From Bipolaris cookei (Eukaryota; Ascomycota; Dothideomycetes; Pleosporales; Pleosporaceae): a DNA stretch of 64,000 bases. This document shows positions 11,891-23,580 of the stretch, one piece after another. Below the pieces are notes generated by a model. It worked only from the letters and a program-made list of their open reading frames with translations. It searched no databases and had not been told where the DNA came from. Position numbers and translations under genes: made by a program. The stretch is from the NCBI GenBank assembly GCA_002286855.1, contig NRSV01000001.1:620001-684000 (forward strand), written 5' to 3'. Each line of letters opens with the position of its first letter. Position 1 is the first letter of the stretch.

Positions 11891-12318
11891 TACATGCACA
11901 CACACACACATTCACGGATTATAACTCTCAGGAAGGGATGGGGGAAAGGATTTGTCCGAGAAGGTCAAAAAAGTCAATGTTTGTCAAGAAACTCATGAAT
12001 ATCATGCATACGTTAAATCATCGTGACTACTCTTACACAGCACTTAAATCACTCTTTAATGCCTCCCCATACTTCCTCATGTCACCCGCATCCAAACACT
12101 TAACTACGTAATTCACCTACCACTTCCTAGTCACAAACTCTCCCCACCCCCTCATCCGCCTATTTCTTACAATCCTCACCCCATATAACCTCTATATCCC
12201 TTATCCCCAGATCCAACCTCAACCTCATAAAGTACCCGTAATCATAACGTTGTCTTACGTATAATCTGGGAAGTCTACGATTACCCCCCCTCCCCCCTCC
12301 GAGTTTGCACCGCTGATG
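11891..12318. other. Intergenic, CA repeat and C-rich block
   Basis: A short CA repeat lies at 11896-11910. From about 12120 to 12300 the + strand is C-rich with almost no G, then turns G-rich beyond about 12350. Likely 3' flank of both convergent genes. Confidence 0.5.
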
Positions 12319-12549
12319 CTACTTGCTCGCGTCGATATCTTCGCTTTCTCGCTGGCCAGGAATTAATCTCGGCTGCGCGGTAGTAGTAGCACCGCCATCG
12401 GCTTTCTGCTCCGCGTTGAAGAGTTGCACGGTGAAGGCTTGCTGGGGGTGCTTGAGGGCAGGTTTGCTGAGGAAGGATTTCAAGTTCCCGGATAGTAGTT
12501 TTGAGCGGGATCCGCTTGTGGCTGCGGGCATTGTGTTTGATGAGTTCAT
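12319..12549 (-). CDS. Small hypothetical protein (76 aa)
   Basis: Single ORF on the minus strand starting MNSSNTMPAATSGSRSKLL and ending at 12319. No family recognised. Support for it being real is codon use: most third positions are C or G, like the confident genes here, and the predicted product is soluble, basic in the middle (LKSFLSKPALKHPQQAF) and acidic at the end. It has no signal peptide or membrane segment. It converges with the CVNH-LysM gene. It could be the only exon or part of a larger spliced gene; no neighbouring exon was found. Confidence 0.45.
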   Translation of the reverse strand: MNSSNTMPAATSGSRSKLLSGNLKSFLSKPALKHPQQAFTVQLFNAEQKADGGATTTAQPRLIPGQRESEDIDASK

Positions 12550-14163
12550 GATGGCGCAGATGTATTTAGTTATTCATGCGCTGGATAGACAAGATTTGTT
12601 GATAGATGTGGAATCAATAAATCATGAAGGTTTACGATCGAGCGATCTCATGCGCACCAGGTGCTAAAGCGAACATACACAGCAAAAAGTGGGGGGAAAA
12701 AAGTTATCTGCGCCTACATCTTACATGGATCCTAGACTTCCTGACATCCAAAACATCATTGTGGAGAAGAAGTTGCGTAGGCCATGGACTTTTGGACTCG
12801 TTCTAGTCGTCATGATAGGGGCTACTTTTTTGTGTCAGGGTATGACGTACGCCAAACTACCCGATTAGGCAACATAAAAGTAAGCATTGAATGCTGTATT
12901 AGCATTGATCGTTGAGAAGTCCTGGAAATTGGCCTTGGCAGCATCATCCCAGACAGTCGAGCTCTTTAGTCCAAAAAAAGGAAATAAGTGGACGGAATAA
13001 GTTTAGCGGAGTACCGTCTTCCGGCCATATTGGGGTAAGGTTCGGGATGTCCATATGTCCCCAGGGCAGCCGAACTTGAACCGGCGGACAGCCGAGCATC
13101 CCTTCCATGTGCACATCCCGCATAGCATAGCGAGCTAGTCTACATAAGTATATGTCCACTTTGGACAGAGCGTGGAGTTGATCACAGCAGTACCTTCTTC
13201 AGCCCATCCTAATGATAACATGTAATTACCAACATGTAATTACCAAATACGATACGACGGACCCTTTTTTCCCTTTTTTTCCTTCAGGAGTATGTATCAC
13301 CATAGCTACGATCTGGACCACCAGTCTGACTGTAAAAAAAAAAGGGGGGGGGGTCAAGCTACAAGGACACGCGTCTCATAGAGCAAACCACCGAGACAGG
13401 ACGCGAATGGAAGCCCTGGCTCAATAAACTCTTTCCCAGCTTGTGCTAAGACGATCACAATGATATGGTAAGCATTACTGTACAATGGTCTCCTTGTACC
13501 CCGGATTTCGAACAAGGTATATGGTTCTCAATAAGAATGATACGCCAACTCGCCAAAACACCCCTAGACATTGTTCGTCCGGTCAGGGGTACAGTGTCGC
13601 TTGCGGTTGTGTGTGGCACAGGGAGATCGTATTGGCAATAGTGGGATCATTTATAAGATTATGTCTACATTTGCGGGCACGGTCAGCGTGCTGGGGCAGA
13701 TTGCCATGGGTGTGGTGTCGTGTTAGATGATTCGATTGTTCAAAGTTTTGTTGAGATGAAATGACGTATATGATGCAGTAATGGTATACGACGCGACACG
13801 TCCTATAGGCAGTATGGAGTCGTGTGTGAGTGGTGGTAGAAAGTTGATCTTTGTTTGCCTCGTACGATCCTGGTTGCAGGTCAACACCTGTTTTCTAGGA
13901 TAAGGATGTCCACACGGATTTCGATGCTGCGAGTGTATTGATGCGAAGGCGCTTGTGCATGCGCAAAGCATAGCATAACTAAGGACGCTACATGTTTAGT
14001 GATGGTTACAACAAGCATATGCCGTCACCGACTAATCAAGTTGGCTGACTCGTGATTGTCACTGCGTACTTTATGTCGAAACAAGTACTACCCTTAGAAA
14101 AAGGAAGTGTATAGTATAACATTTGTAAAAAGAAGGCATTCAAAGCATAGATATACGACTCGA
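12550..14163. other. Intergenic region, no gene seen
   Basis: About 1.6 kb, mixed composition. Contains a 14-bp tandem duplication (13217-13244) and a poly-A/poly-G junction near 13340. ORFs up to 82 codons exist on both strands but have no coding signs. Confidence 0.5.
13217..13244 (+). repeat. 14-bp direct tandem duplication (AACATGTAATTACC x2)
   Basis: Two perfect adjacent copies at 13217-13230 and 13231-13244. Confidence 0.95.
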
Positions 14164-16109
14164 CTATTCATCGTCATCGCTATCTGAACCACTGTCCCAG
14201 CCCTCATCATACTCCTCTGCCAGAACCTGAAGGCCATTAGAGAGCGCCTCTCTTTCTTCAATACTAATCATGCGCTTTATGATCGGCTCGAGTGTTCGTA
14301 TCTGTCCCGCAACAGCAGTACTCGTCGTGAGCCCAGTGTGAACAGCAAGCTTCTCAGTATGCCCCGATCCTACTTCGAACATGGACTTGGGAAAGCTGTC
14401 GAGTAAGGGGAAAAGAAGAGGAGCAGTATATCTAGTCGTTGTAAGCGCATGTAGGTTACAGCGTGGTATTTTCAGACTAATAAGCAGATTGAATGACCAC
14501 GGAAAGGAAAGAGTGTTCATCAGAAAGAAATACTGAACATACCTCTGCACTACCGGTCCATTATTGAACCTATCATGAGGGTCGTTCTCGCCATCATTAG
14601 ATAAGGACCACTCTCCACGCGAAGCCTCTGCCCTCCCAAATACGTGCTCTTTCTTTGATTTTCCTGTAGCGGTCCGGTAATCGCGGGTGAAAACGTCAAT
14701 GTCAAACTCCGTCAGTTCGTCGTCACCTTCGCTGATCTGTCTTGACCGTGCCGATCCAACCTTTGCCGTGGACTCAGCTTCGTCCGCAGCTTTGCCTGAG
14801 AGCATATTAGGGTCCGCGATGCTCATTTCAAACTTCGCTATACGCCGTTTTCCAGTACTGTTGATGGTGTCTTCTAGGTCTTGAAGTGTACCTCGTCCGC
14901 CCAACGTGATACGTAATCGTGAGGAAATAGTCATGCTTTCTATGCCCACAACTTGTAAGGCTGCCACGTGCCATAAGGATGTCGGGTCGTATTTTAAATA
15001 ACTTGGGATTTTAGCTGGCGTGTTCGATATTGGTACGTAAACCGAAGACAGTTCGCCAAGCACTTGGAGTGATCGAGCTGAGTTGGCGATTTGTTTTAGG
15101 CATCGTTCCTAATGCTGTCAGTGATGTAAAGACAGCCTATGATAGTCACCATACTCTCGGAGTTTTGTTGTTGGCACCATGATCACCAAGGCCCCAAGTC
15201 CAGATGCTCATCTTTCCATATTCGTCTCTCAGTCTTTCAAGCCATCCGGAAGTCCAGCCACCCCAAGCATCATCTACGCCAGTAAAAATCTGCAACCCTT
15301 GGATTCCGTCGCATTCCTCGACAAATGGACGAAGATCTCGATCAACCAAATCTACTTCTTTTTCGAGTTTCTCAAAAAACTCCATACCAACATCCCAATT
15401 TTCAAAAGGCATGAGCTTGTCGTTGACATCAAACTCCGACAACTGGACGATGGACTTTGGGTGATAGTAGACGCGACTGTAATCAGACCAATACCGGACT
15501 GTGGATGTGCTGAGTGGTGGTGGCTCGAGACCAGCGTCAAGATGCTCTTGGTAAGCTGATTGCGGGATGGTCTCAGACGCGCGTTGGACGATGGGTTTGG
15601 AGGGCCAAACACCGGGTTGGTCCAGAATGCTTCGGTCGTCCTCGGCCTCATATAGTGCGTTGATCTTCCGCATACTTCCAAAAGCACCTTTGAGATCATA
15701 TATCAAGGTCCTTGGAGTAAAAGTATCTGACCCATCTGGAGCCATGCCTGGTCTGAAAAGAATGTCATGGTTGACGGGAGATTCATCTTCTGGCGGGTAT
15801 GTAAAGTACGATTCCTGTCAAAAAGTCAGAAAAACTGGATATATATTGTAGTCCGTCAAAAGTTCAATAAGACTGTGCGTGAATGTTGCGAAGTCCATGA
15901 ATGAAGTATTGGTGGGGCATTTGAGAGCAAAGTTTCTCCACAAGACATTCGCAACACATTCAGAAAAGAACGTACAACATTAACAAATATGAATGTATGT
16001 ATTGACATGTGACGGGCCACTGAAATTCTGCACTTGCCTGAGTGTTCCAGAAGTGCGTTCCGAGATAATTGCTTTGCGTGCCGAATTGTAAAGTGACGAT
16101 TTCGTGCAT
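14164..16109 (-). CDS. dml1: DML1/Misato-family mitochondrial distribution and morphology protein
   Basis: Rebuilt as four exons on the minus strand: 16109-16038, 15814-15155, 15108-14543, 14431-14164, giving 521 aa. The N-terminus MHEIVTLQFGTQSNYLGTHF is the Misato segment I signature; the tubulin-like region follows (GLQIFTGVDDAWGGWTSGWL). DML1 is a cytosolic, tubulin/FtsZ-related protein needed for mitochondrial inheritance. Intron 1 (223 bp) begins GCAAGT, a GC-AG intron; intron 2 is 46 bp; intron 3 is 111 bp, a multiple of three without a stop, so a reading frame runs through it. Removing it gives PVVQRYTAPLLFPLLDSFP, the form expected in this family. The C-terminus is acidic. Start chosen because the MHEIV motif fits the family. 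Confidence 0.9.
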
Positions 16110-16436
16110 GGTGACAACAAGAATTCAAGAGAAGATTAACTTCAGATTTCCAACCGCAAAATTCTTACTAAAGGCGAAGAAGAAAGATGAAGAGAGTGTT
16201 GATAGTAAAAGTGGAGATGCACGACGATTGGACGATGTCAAGTTCTGCCAATTGCCCCGCACGTGCTCACGCGAGTAGGCAGCGCTCCACGTCCTCCCCA
16301 GGTACGTCATCGCCTGGAGGTTGAAATTTTGAAGGCTCAGAATGTAGACGGCACATAGTGATAATCATAGTATGCGGAAAGTACAGGGAATATTTGATGG
16401 TTTCATTATCTACACACACCTAAGTATCTACTGAAT
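16110..16436. other. Short intergenic region between DML1 start and PRP18 end
   Basis: 327 bp serving as DML1 promoter and PRP18 3' flank. A-rich near 16180; no other feature seen. Confidence 0.5.
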
Positions 16437-17525
16437 TTAACCCATAAGCTGCAACTGATCCGTCGGTGGCCATCTTGTCTGTGCAAAACTGAGACACCTC
16501 TTGATACTCTGCAGGTACTTTCGTGTAATCTCGTCACTCATGATATGCGCTGCATTCTTGTCGCTCTCATGCAACTTTTCTCGTGCACTTCTCTCGTGGA
16601 TACCCACCATGGTAACACCGATCGGCCATGCTGCCTTGCCAATACTGAGTCGTAGGTATCCGTCGTTCGCATCCACGTATCGCCTTTCTTGTGCTGCATG
16701 CACAATATCCACAACAGGTTCGATGATGCTGTCTGGGAGGTCAAACTTCTCCAGCTTCTTGAACAGTGGACGCATGTTCTCCCGCGCTTGCACCATGGCA
16801 GCGTAAGCTTGCCTGCCTTGGTAACTCTCCTTGACCTCTGCATCTCGGCGCGAAAGCGTCACGTCCCATTCCTTCAGTACCATTGTGAAGTAACTTGCAA
16901 GTTGCCTGAAGAGGAACTCTCGACCCTCCTTGTCCTTTGGTACCTGCAAGCTGACCTTCATGTCCTTCTCTGGTACTAGTTGTAGGGTTGTCGGGATCGG
17001 ACCGTCGGTCATAATTGCTGCTAGGTTGTCTGCACCGACGCGCTTCTTGTATCGCTTTAGGCGCTGCTTGTGTGTCTCGCCGAAGATTCGGGCTGGCTCG
17101 TCGAGCGCTCTTAGTTTTGCGATCAACTCTTCATCTTCAATGTCTTCATCCTCGGGCACAGGTGTACCCTCTCCTTCGCCTTCTTTCTTCTTTGGCGGTA
17201 AGTCTGGCAAGCCTAAGCGCTTCCTCCTTCGCCGCTCTTCTGCCTCTTCCTCTTCTTCTCTAATCCGTCTTGCTTCCTCCGCCATGCGCATCCGCTTCTC
17301 CCGCCGCTGGGCCTCTTTCTCAGCCTCATCCTCTTCAGCTTTGCGTTTCTTTTCTAGACGCTCCAGTCGTGCCTTCTCTGCGGCCTCCTGCTCGGCCCGG
17401 TATGCAGCTTGTCTTTGGGCTTCGATTTCGCTGCGCCTGAGGTACTTTTTGTCGCTTGACTCCGATGTTGAGGCTGTTTCCTTTCCTTTTTTGATATGCG
17501 CGGACATGAGTTTTGCGAAATCCAT
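16437..17525 (-). CDS. prp18: Pre-mRNA splicing factor Prp18
   Basis: Single exon, 362 aa. Prp18 is a U5-associated factor acting with Slu7 in the second catalytic step of splicing in the nucleus. N-terminus MDFAKLMSAHI matches the family; residues about 25-115 are a highly charged Glu/Arg/Lys coiled region with a PRP4-like/splicing-factor motif (RRKRLGLPDLPPKK); the conserved Prp18 helical domain is about 200-345, including AWPIGVTMVGIHERSAREK and HIMSDEITRKYLQSIKR. Length agrees with fungal orthologues. It is divergent from SAP18 with 288 bp between start codons. Confidence 0.96.
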   Translation of the reverse strand: MDFAKLMSAHIKKGKETASTSESSDKKYLRRSEIEAQRQAAYRAEQEAAEKARLERLEKKRKAEEDEAEKEAQRREKRMRMAEEARRIREEEEEAEERRRRKRLGLPDLPPKKKEGEGEGTPVPEDEDIEDEELIAKLRALDEPARIFGETHKQRLKRYKKRVGADNLAAIMTDGPIPTTLQLVPEKDMKVSLQVPKDKEGREFLFRQLASYFTMVLKEWDVTLSRRDAEVKESYQGRQAYAAMVQARENMRPLFKKLEKFDLPDSIIEPVVDIVHAAQERRYVDANDGYLRLSIGKAAWPIGVTMVGIHERSAREKLHESDKNAAHIMSDEITRKYLQSIKRCLSFAQTRWPPTDQLQLMG

Positions 17526-17813
17526 CTTGGCGACTATGTTGTTCGTAGTCTGGCGTTATCTTGAGTGCAAATAAAGAGTGAACATAGAATGCGACATGCA
17601 AGTTCAATGATCGGCAGCGCGGTTCTGCCGAGGAATGGCGCTAGTGAAAGCTCTCCGCGTCGCGTTCCCTCACTTGTACTCCACCAACATCGCATGCCAA
17701 GATAACAAGTTGTGATTCTGTTTTGTCGCATATGCTATAAAGCCTCCTTGGGCACTATTGTATCACATCGGGTGCTTTTACCATTGGTTAGCGACAAGGC
17801 TGTGACCTCCAAC
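17526..17813. promoter_or_regulatory. Divergent promoter PRP18/SAP18
   Basis: 288 bp between two start codons on opposite strands; both genes act in nuclear RNA/chromatin processes. No specific motif is assigned. Confidence 0.6.
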
Positions 17814-18662
17814 ATGGCTGCGCCAGCGAAGATTGACCGACAAACAACCACGCCTTTCTTATTGCGCCTCTTCTTCAAGCAAGGATCATTCCACAGGCAA
17901 GTCGTTAGTATGATACATAGTGCCATCATGTCACTAACAGGCCCAAGATTAGATGAGTTCGATCCGACACTACCACGCCTACCAACAAATGTCCAAATCT
18001 ACACATGGCAAAGCTGCACTCTGCGCGAACTCTGTCAGCTTCTCCTTAGCGCAGTGCCATCAATGTTACCACAACCATATGCTGGATCGCGCATCGCATT
18101 CCGACTCGTATACCCGGACATACAAGGCTCCAACCGACCCGGCGCACCAGGTCGATTTATATCGCGAGACATAGGCTCTGTCATAGTAGGCGCCCCGTCA
18201 AGGAATGATGACGTTGATATGGAAATGAGTGAAGGGGGAAGTGTCGCGGAAGCTCTCAAACAGCTGGACGGCGACCCAGATAGAACCCTTGCAGACGTCA
18301 AATTCCTCATTGGTGATTACATTGCATGTGCGATCCTCCCACCATTGTCCGATGGCGGCGTACCTGCCGCGCCACCACCACTATCTGGACCAGGAAGGGG
18401 ACCACCGGCAGGCTCGTATGGTGGAAGGGGTAGAGAAACTAGCTTCGGCGGTCGAGGCGATTGGGGCGGCTATGGAAGAGGAGGAAGAGGGGGAGGCGGT
18501 AGATTCGACGACAGGAGGCTGAGTGGGGGAGGTGTGCCGTCAGGCGAATGGAGAAGAGGTGAAGCACCACCAGAGCGAGAGTCAGGTTTTGGGAGGGGAG
18601 GGAGAGGACGTGGAGGTGGAGATGATTGGCGTGACCGGGGCAGAGGCAGGGGCCGCTGGTAG
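17814..18662 (+). CDS. SAP18: SAP18 (Sin3-associated/ASAP complex subunit) with RGG tail
   Basis: Two exons, 17814-17896 and 17948-18662, 265 aa. The intron (51 bp) starts GCAAGT and ends CCAAG, with a CACTAAC branch-like site; splicing joins ...GSFHR to LDEFDP, matching the HRxDEF core of SAP18. The ubiquitin-like fold covers about 10-160, with IYTWQSCTLRELCQLL conserved. SAP18 links Sin3-HDAC repression and the exon-junction ASAP complex. From about residue 175 the protein is Gly/Arg-rich with many RGG/RGRG units, an RNA-binding type tail longer than in animals. The intron is a multiple of three and stop-free, so retention would insert 17 residues in frame. ATG at 17814 starts MAAPAKIDRQ, before the conserved PFLLRLFFKQG. 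Confidence 0.92.
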   Translation: MAAPAKIDRQTTTPFLLRLFFKQGSFHRQVVSMIHSAIMSLTGPRLDEFDPTLPRLPTNVQIYTWQSCTLRELCQLLLSAVPSMLPQPYAGSRIAFRLVYPDIQGSNRPGAPGRFISRDIGSVIVGAPSRNDDVDMEMSEGGSVAEALKQLDGDPDRTLADVKFLIGDYIACAILPPLSDGGVPAAPPPLSGPGRGPPAGSYGGRGRETSFGGRGDWGGYGRGGRGGGGRFDDRRLSGGGVPSGEWRRGEAPPERESGFGRGGRGRGGGDDWRDRGRGRGRW

Positions 18663-21600
18663 TCACGTCGTATGTTAGAGGGTTGCTTCAAGAGACTTTG
18701 AGTGTTCATTTAGTCACAAGTACCAAATTATACCCATTTTGCCACCTTTGAGACGCAAGAATATGTCGTGACTGTGGACATTTGGCATTTTATCCCAAAG
18801 AATTAGAACTGGCCAAGGTTATCAGGGAATAGTACAAAAAGTAAAACTTGTCTACGTCCCGATTCTATGAAACTATTGTTCAAAAAAGGCAGCAGGTATC
18901 TCGATCCCACTACGACTCATTGAGAGCCAGGCATAAGCCTATCTCATCAGCTCTTGCATAACCTGCGAGTGCGCTTCTCTTAGTAAGTACGTGGAAATGC
19001 CCGAGTTTTTCATACAAAAGTGGTCCAGTATACACCAACAAAGTCCTTATAACCTTTCTGATGACACAAAAATTCTATTTGAGGCTTCAAGCAATATCTC
19101 TGAACTTCTTGTCTATTCTTTTCGGAAAATCGTGATAGTAAAGTATTCAACATTTGCGTGAATGTCCTCTCGAGCAAAACCTAACTCCTTTTTCGTTCTT
19201 CTTCCTTGACCTCTCCTAATCATCTCATACTTCATTTTGATACTTTTGGTTTTTGGTTTTCGATTTTTTTCCCCAGGTGTCAGCTCTGTTGCACAGTGAT
19301 AGTATCTGGCGATTGCATGTCCTCACTATATCAGGCTACAGAAAACACCCTTCTTGGTTTTGTATTATGCTAGACTGGTCGGGAATACCTATGTATACAT
19401 TTTCCACACCGTTATCCCCACTCACTATTGTAGTGACAGTAGCAATTTGAGATGAGAAGGTCCATATGAAGCTTTGATAAAGATTTTTAGCTATTTTGAT
19501 GTTAATTATATCTGGTTCAGGTCTGCTTGAGCGGCTGAGCTTATCAATTAATTCCGATTCCTGACCTCAAATTGGAGTTTCTTGATATTGTAGCCTTGTC
19601 TCCATTTTCGTCATCAGTGACTGGTATTTCTTCAACACATCGAAAGTGATGTTAGTTCCTTGTGTGTTACATTTAAATTCCATAGTAGTCTCATTGCATG
19701 GCTTGATGAGAATATACTAATCAGATGTTAATTCACTCAAAAAACAAATACATTTAATGACGGAGCATTGGCCAGCGGAAATAGGTATCAGACACAGTCG
19801 TTTAGCTTCATAGCATGGTTCTCTTTGTTTCCCGGTACCCTTGCACTTAGCTTTTAGAGCCAAACACCACCCAGTCCACAGGATTTTTTTTAAAACTAAC
19901 CATGTCGAAACTGCGATTATAGGATTTCCAGTTTCCTGTGAGCATCTCAAGTCATAGCCTGATTGTTCACCATGCATGACATAATCTTCATTACTCACCG
20001 CCTCCTAACTCGTGCGTCATATCACAATATCATCATCATCTTTCATGCTTCATCCATTGCATGCACGCGAGTCTCGATCGCAATGTCCCTTTCGTCACTG
20101 ACAGGCATTGCATATCCAACACATTGGAACCGAGCAAGAGTCGAAGTTTCCAAATTCCGTCCAAGAAAGCAAATCGAATCGAAGTTGGCGCTCGAGCAAT
20201 TCACTAGCCGCCACCTGCATGCCAAACGGCGGCACACCAGTGACATACCACGCGTGGGAGACTCTCATGAGCCGCAGCTCACACCATAGCAGCGGGTGCA
20301 CTAGAACGCGGATGTCGCCCCGGAAACACCACTGCATACCAACCCTGCAGTTGCAGCAAGAATGATAGGCTTTGGCAACCTACGCCATCGAAATACTGTA
20401 GTGAAGTTGCCAAAAAAGGACACTGGAATGTGGCGGCGAAGTACATACACACAGCGGCATGCATCTACCCCGGAACCCGCATACGGTGCAGCCTCAAAAA
20501 ATGGATCCTCACAGCTTCTGGGGCGAAAGAAAAAACCCTTACGCGTGTTGGTACTATCCATCTAGATCCTCCCCCCCAACCCTGGATCACCACATTCTTT
20601 CCTTCATTTCACCACACTCCAGATCTCCAGCCATAATTTGTAAGAGAAAAAAAAGAGACATAGTCTATACGACCACACCAACCCCAAACCACCTCACCCC
20701 TTACATAGAAGCCCCCATTTAGCCTTCCATGTTGCACACGCACGCATATAGGAAGGAGGACCATCTCAGCCCCCACCCCCCCCCCCTTAACATGCGGCTG
20801 TCCACATGCCGGTAACATCCACCAATCCCATGACTCTTTTCCCCCCTCCCCTCCCGTTTTTTTTCTCATCTACATCCTTTATGCACCGCGCTTGTCAAGG
20901 CTTTGTGCGACATCTACAGGGCGTGCAGGATAAGCCTCATGTGGGTGGGTGTGAGTGGGACCTCTCCATTTGCGGTGTCGTGGGAACAACGTATGTAATA
21001 GTATGTAAAACTGTATGCACAACACACGCGCCGTATTCCTCGTACACCTAGCCCCGCGGAAGCCTGATTCGCGCGCGGCTGTTGGGGTGCTGCGGTGTGC
21101 GGTTAAAGGAGATGATGGTATGGCAAATCAAGAGGTTAACGGATGGAAGGTTTTTTGTTTCGTGGTACAGATCTGCGTTTGGGGAGGTATTGGTGTGGGG
21201 GTTTAGAGGTGCGCGGTGTAGATATCTCGATTCGATGGTCTAAGTTGTGGTCGCGGTGAGTTGGTGTATTGTGGTTTGATAGTGTTGATTCGATGAATTC
21301 ACATTTGGATGCACGGGGCATTCATGCATGCTTCGTGTCTAGTGCGGACCTTAGTTTTAGGCTGGGTATGTGGTATCCGTATGATCATTTGGCATTGTGA
21401 TGTCTTTGAGCATTCGTGTTAGATGTAGAATGGGTGGATGGTTAGAAGACAAGCGATACCTACTATGAGGCGCCTCACCGATGAACGCCCGGTACCTGCT
21501 TCGACTCGAGCATTTGGTCTTACATAGAATCAAGCCCCGGGCGGTACTTTGTCGGTCAATTGCCACGTGAAGTTGACATCAGCTATGGAGGGACTACTGT

Positions 21601-23580
21601 ACATGTGGAGAAGTGGATCGGACGTTGATGTATAGCCGCAGGAATGTGATCAGATCGCTTTGTGTTAGGGGGTTGGACATTGCTGCATGCGCCTTCGACG
21701 CTGCATGTAGCCGCTCGGACGCTGGGTCTTTTGAGTCAAAGCTGCTTTGCATAACAACGATCTGCGCGTTATTTGTCTCTTCTTGGATATTTGTGAGATT
21801 GCTTTGTTGTCACCATGTATTGGGTTGTGCCTTTTTGGCCCCTGCAATTCTAAAAATAGGGGATTTTTTTTGGAAAACTTCGTTCGAGGTATGGTGTCTG
21901 AACAAAGAAATCTTGGTACAGCTTAGCTGAGAGGGTAGTCTACCGGTGAAGGCATAGTGAATTGCGGGCTAGAACAGCATCTTAATCACTTTCGCCTCAC
22001 TAACTCAATGAGATACCCACATATTTACGCGTCCGCACTGAGTGCCTACTACGGTTGCCAAGCACATGATCTGTGGTTGGCACTGGCCAAGCCGTCGCGA
22101 AGCTGATGAGGCTATAGCAGGTAGACCGTATTCCGTATTGTGAATATTGCAAGCATATCCTAGAAAGACAGCATTCTTACAAGCCTAGCATGAGAGCAGT
22201 CCACGTGAATCCATATTTCGCTTTTAGTTGAAGTATTGCTTAGAAATGCGGCCAATCCCCCGCCCCCCCCCCACATACTAACCTGGTGAAAGATGCCGCG
22301 CCGGGTAATGGCTTACTGTGCCACCGTCGGTTGGCCAATGCAAGCGCCGCGGCGCGCGTGGAGAATGTGACGACTTTCCAGAGGTCCACAACGACGTCTT
22401 ACAGATCCGGAGGCGCAAGGTAGTAGGCACCTTATATCCACCGCTATCGTTGTTTGTTAATCCCGTGATGGCCCCGTGGGACTTTGCTGGGTCAATATTT
22501 GTAAAATACAAACACAAATAGATGTTTGATAGACCAGAATAATTCCATGGTTTCTGTGCAGAAGGATAGCAAAAACAACAGTAGGTATAGGCCCGTTAAC
22601 TTGGTGTGGGGCCGACTTGGACCAAATCGCATCTCGAATCTTGGGTCGTATGATATTGACGCTTCCATCTGAGACGGAGCCCAACGTCGTCAGACTGACA
22701 TCCTTGGGAAACGGCTAGTGCGCATGCATTTGAGTTCCTTTGCGGTTGCCGCTTCTAGTATAGACATTATCCAAGCCTTACAAGGTAGGACCTTGTCTCC
22801 CATGCAGTGACCACTTACCATCCGCCTGGCAACCCCAATGCCAGCTGGCCAAACTCTAGCGAAACAGAAGTTATTCTTCAGAGAAGCACCTGCAGCTCGC
22901 TACATCCTGGTCCTGTGGCTCATGGCAATCCATCTATTAGTTGGCCCCGTTTTTTTTTAGATGAAAAGAGAGGATTGGCTGTCTTTCATCTTCTGACCGG
23001 TGTCAATGCCTTCTATCCAGGTCCCATCGAAGTCAGCCATGTGCATTAGCGTGTAGTCAAATTAGACTCTGGCTTTGGCTGACGTTAGCCGCGAGCATGT
23101 GTGAGAATCGTCATTGTTAGCGATCTTAATCATACCAATTTCGATCTAGGGGTTTCCGTGCGTCGAGTGAGGGGATCGCTGTCTCATCTCACGTGTTCAT
23201 CAACGCATGCGGGAGATGCCAGTGGCGAATTTAGTGCAATCTGGAGCCGAAGACAGGGACGCCATGGACCGCAGAGCCCCTTGGGGATCTCTGAGATATG
23301 TCATGCATGAGAAGTATGCAATTCACAGTTGTCAGGACTTGAGATATAGAGATACTTGAATTTTTATTTTTGCTATTCAAGGGGGTTACACATCAAAAAA
23401 AATCTATAAACAACAGGAGGAGAAGAGCAAAAAGAATGACACAGGGTATGCCGAAGCATGATAAGCACTTGCCTCCCCAACGCCAGCAACGTCAAAAGAC
23501 CAAGAAGACAAAACCGAAATGAGTCACATCCACATGCTGTGGATTACCGTAGACCAGACGACACCGGTTCGGGGCTTAGC
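18663..23580. other. Gene-poor interval of 4.9 kb
   Basis: No gene supported. 18700-19950 is AT-rich with few ORFs. 20560-20860 is C-rich on the + strand and 20940-21420 is G-rich. 22807-23049 holds an 80-codon ORF with two weakly similar segments (NPNASWP and NPSISWP) but no other coding sign. The first part includes the SAP18 3' flank and the last part the 3' flank of the zinc-finger gene. An unknown noncoding RNA or decayed transposon cannot be excluded. Confidence 0.5.

Noticed and set aside
18663..23580. Possible hidden multi-exon gene
   Set aside because: No chain of splice sites joining segments with protein-family similarity could be found by eye.
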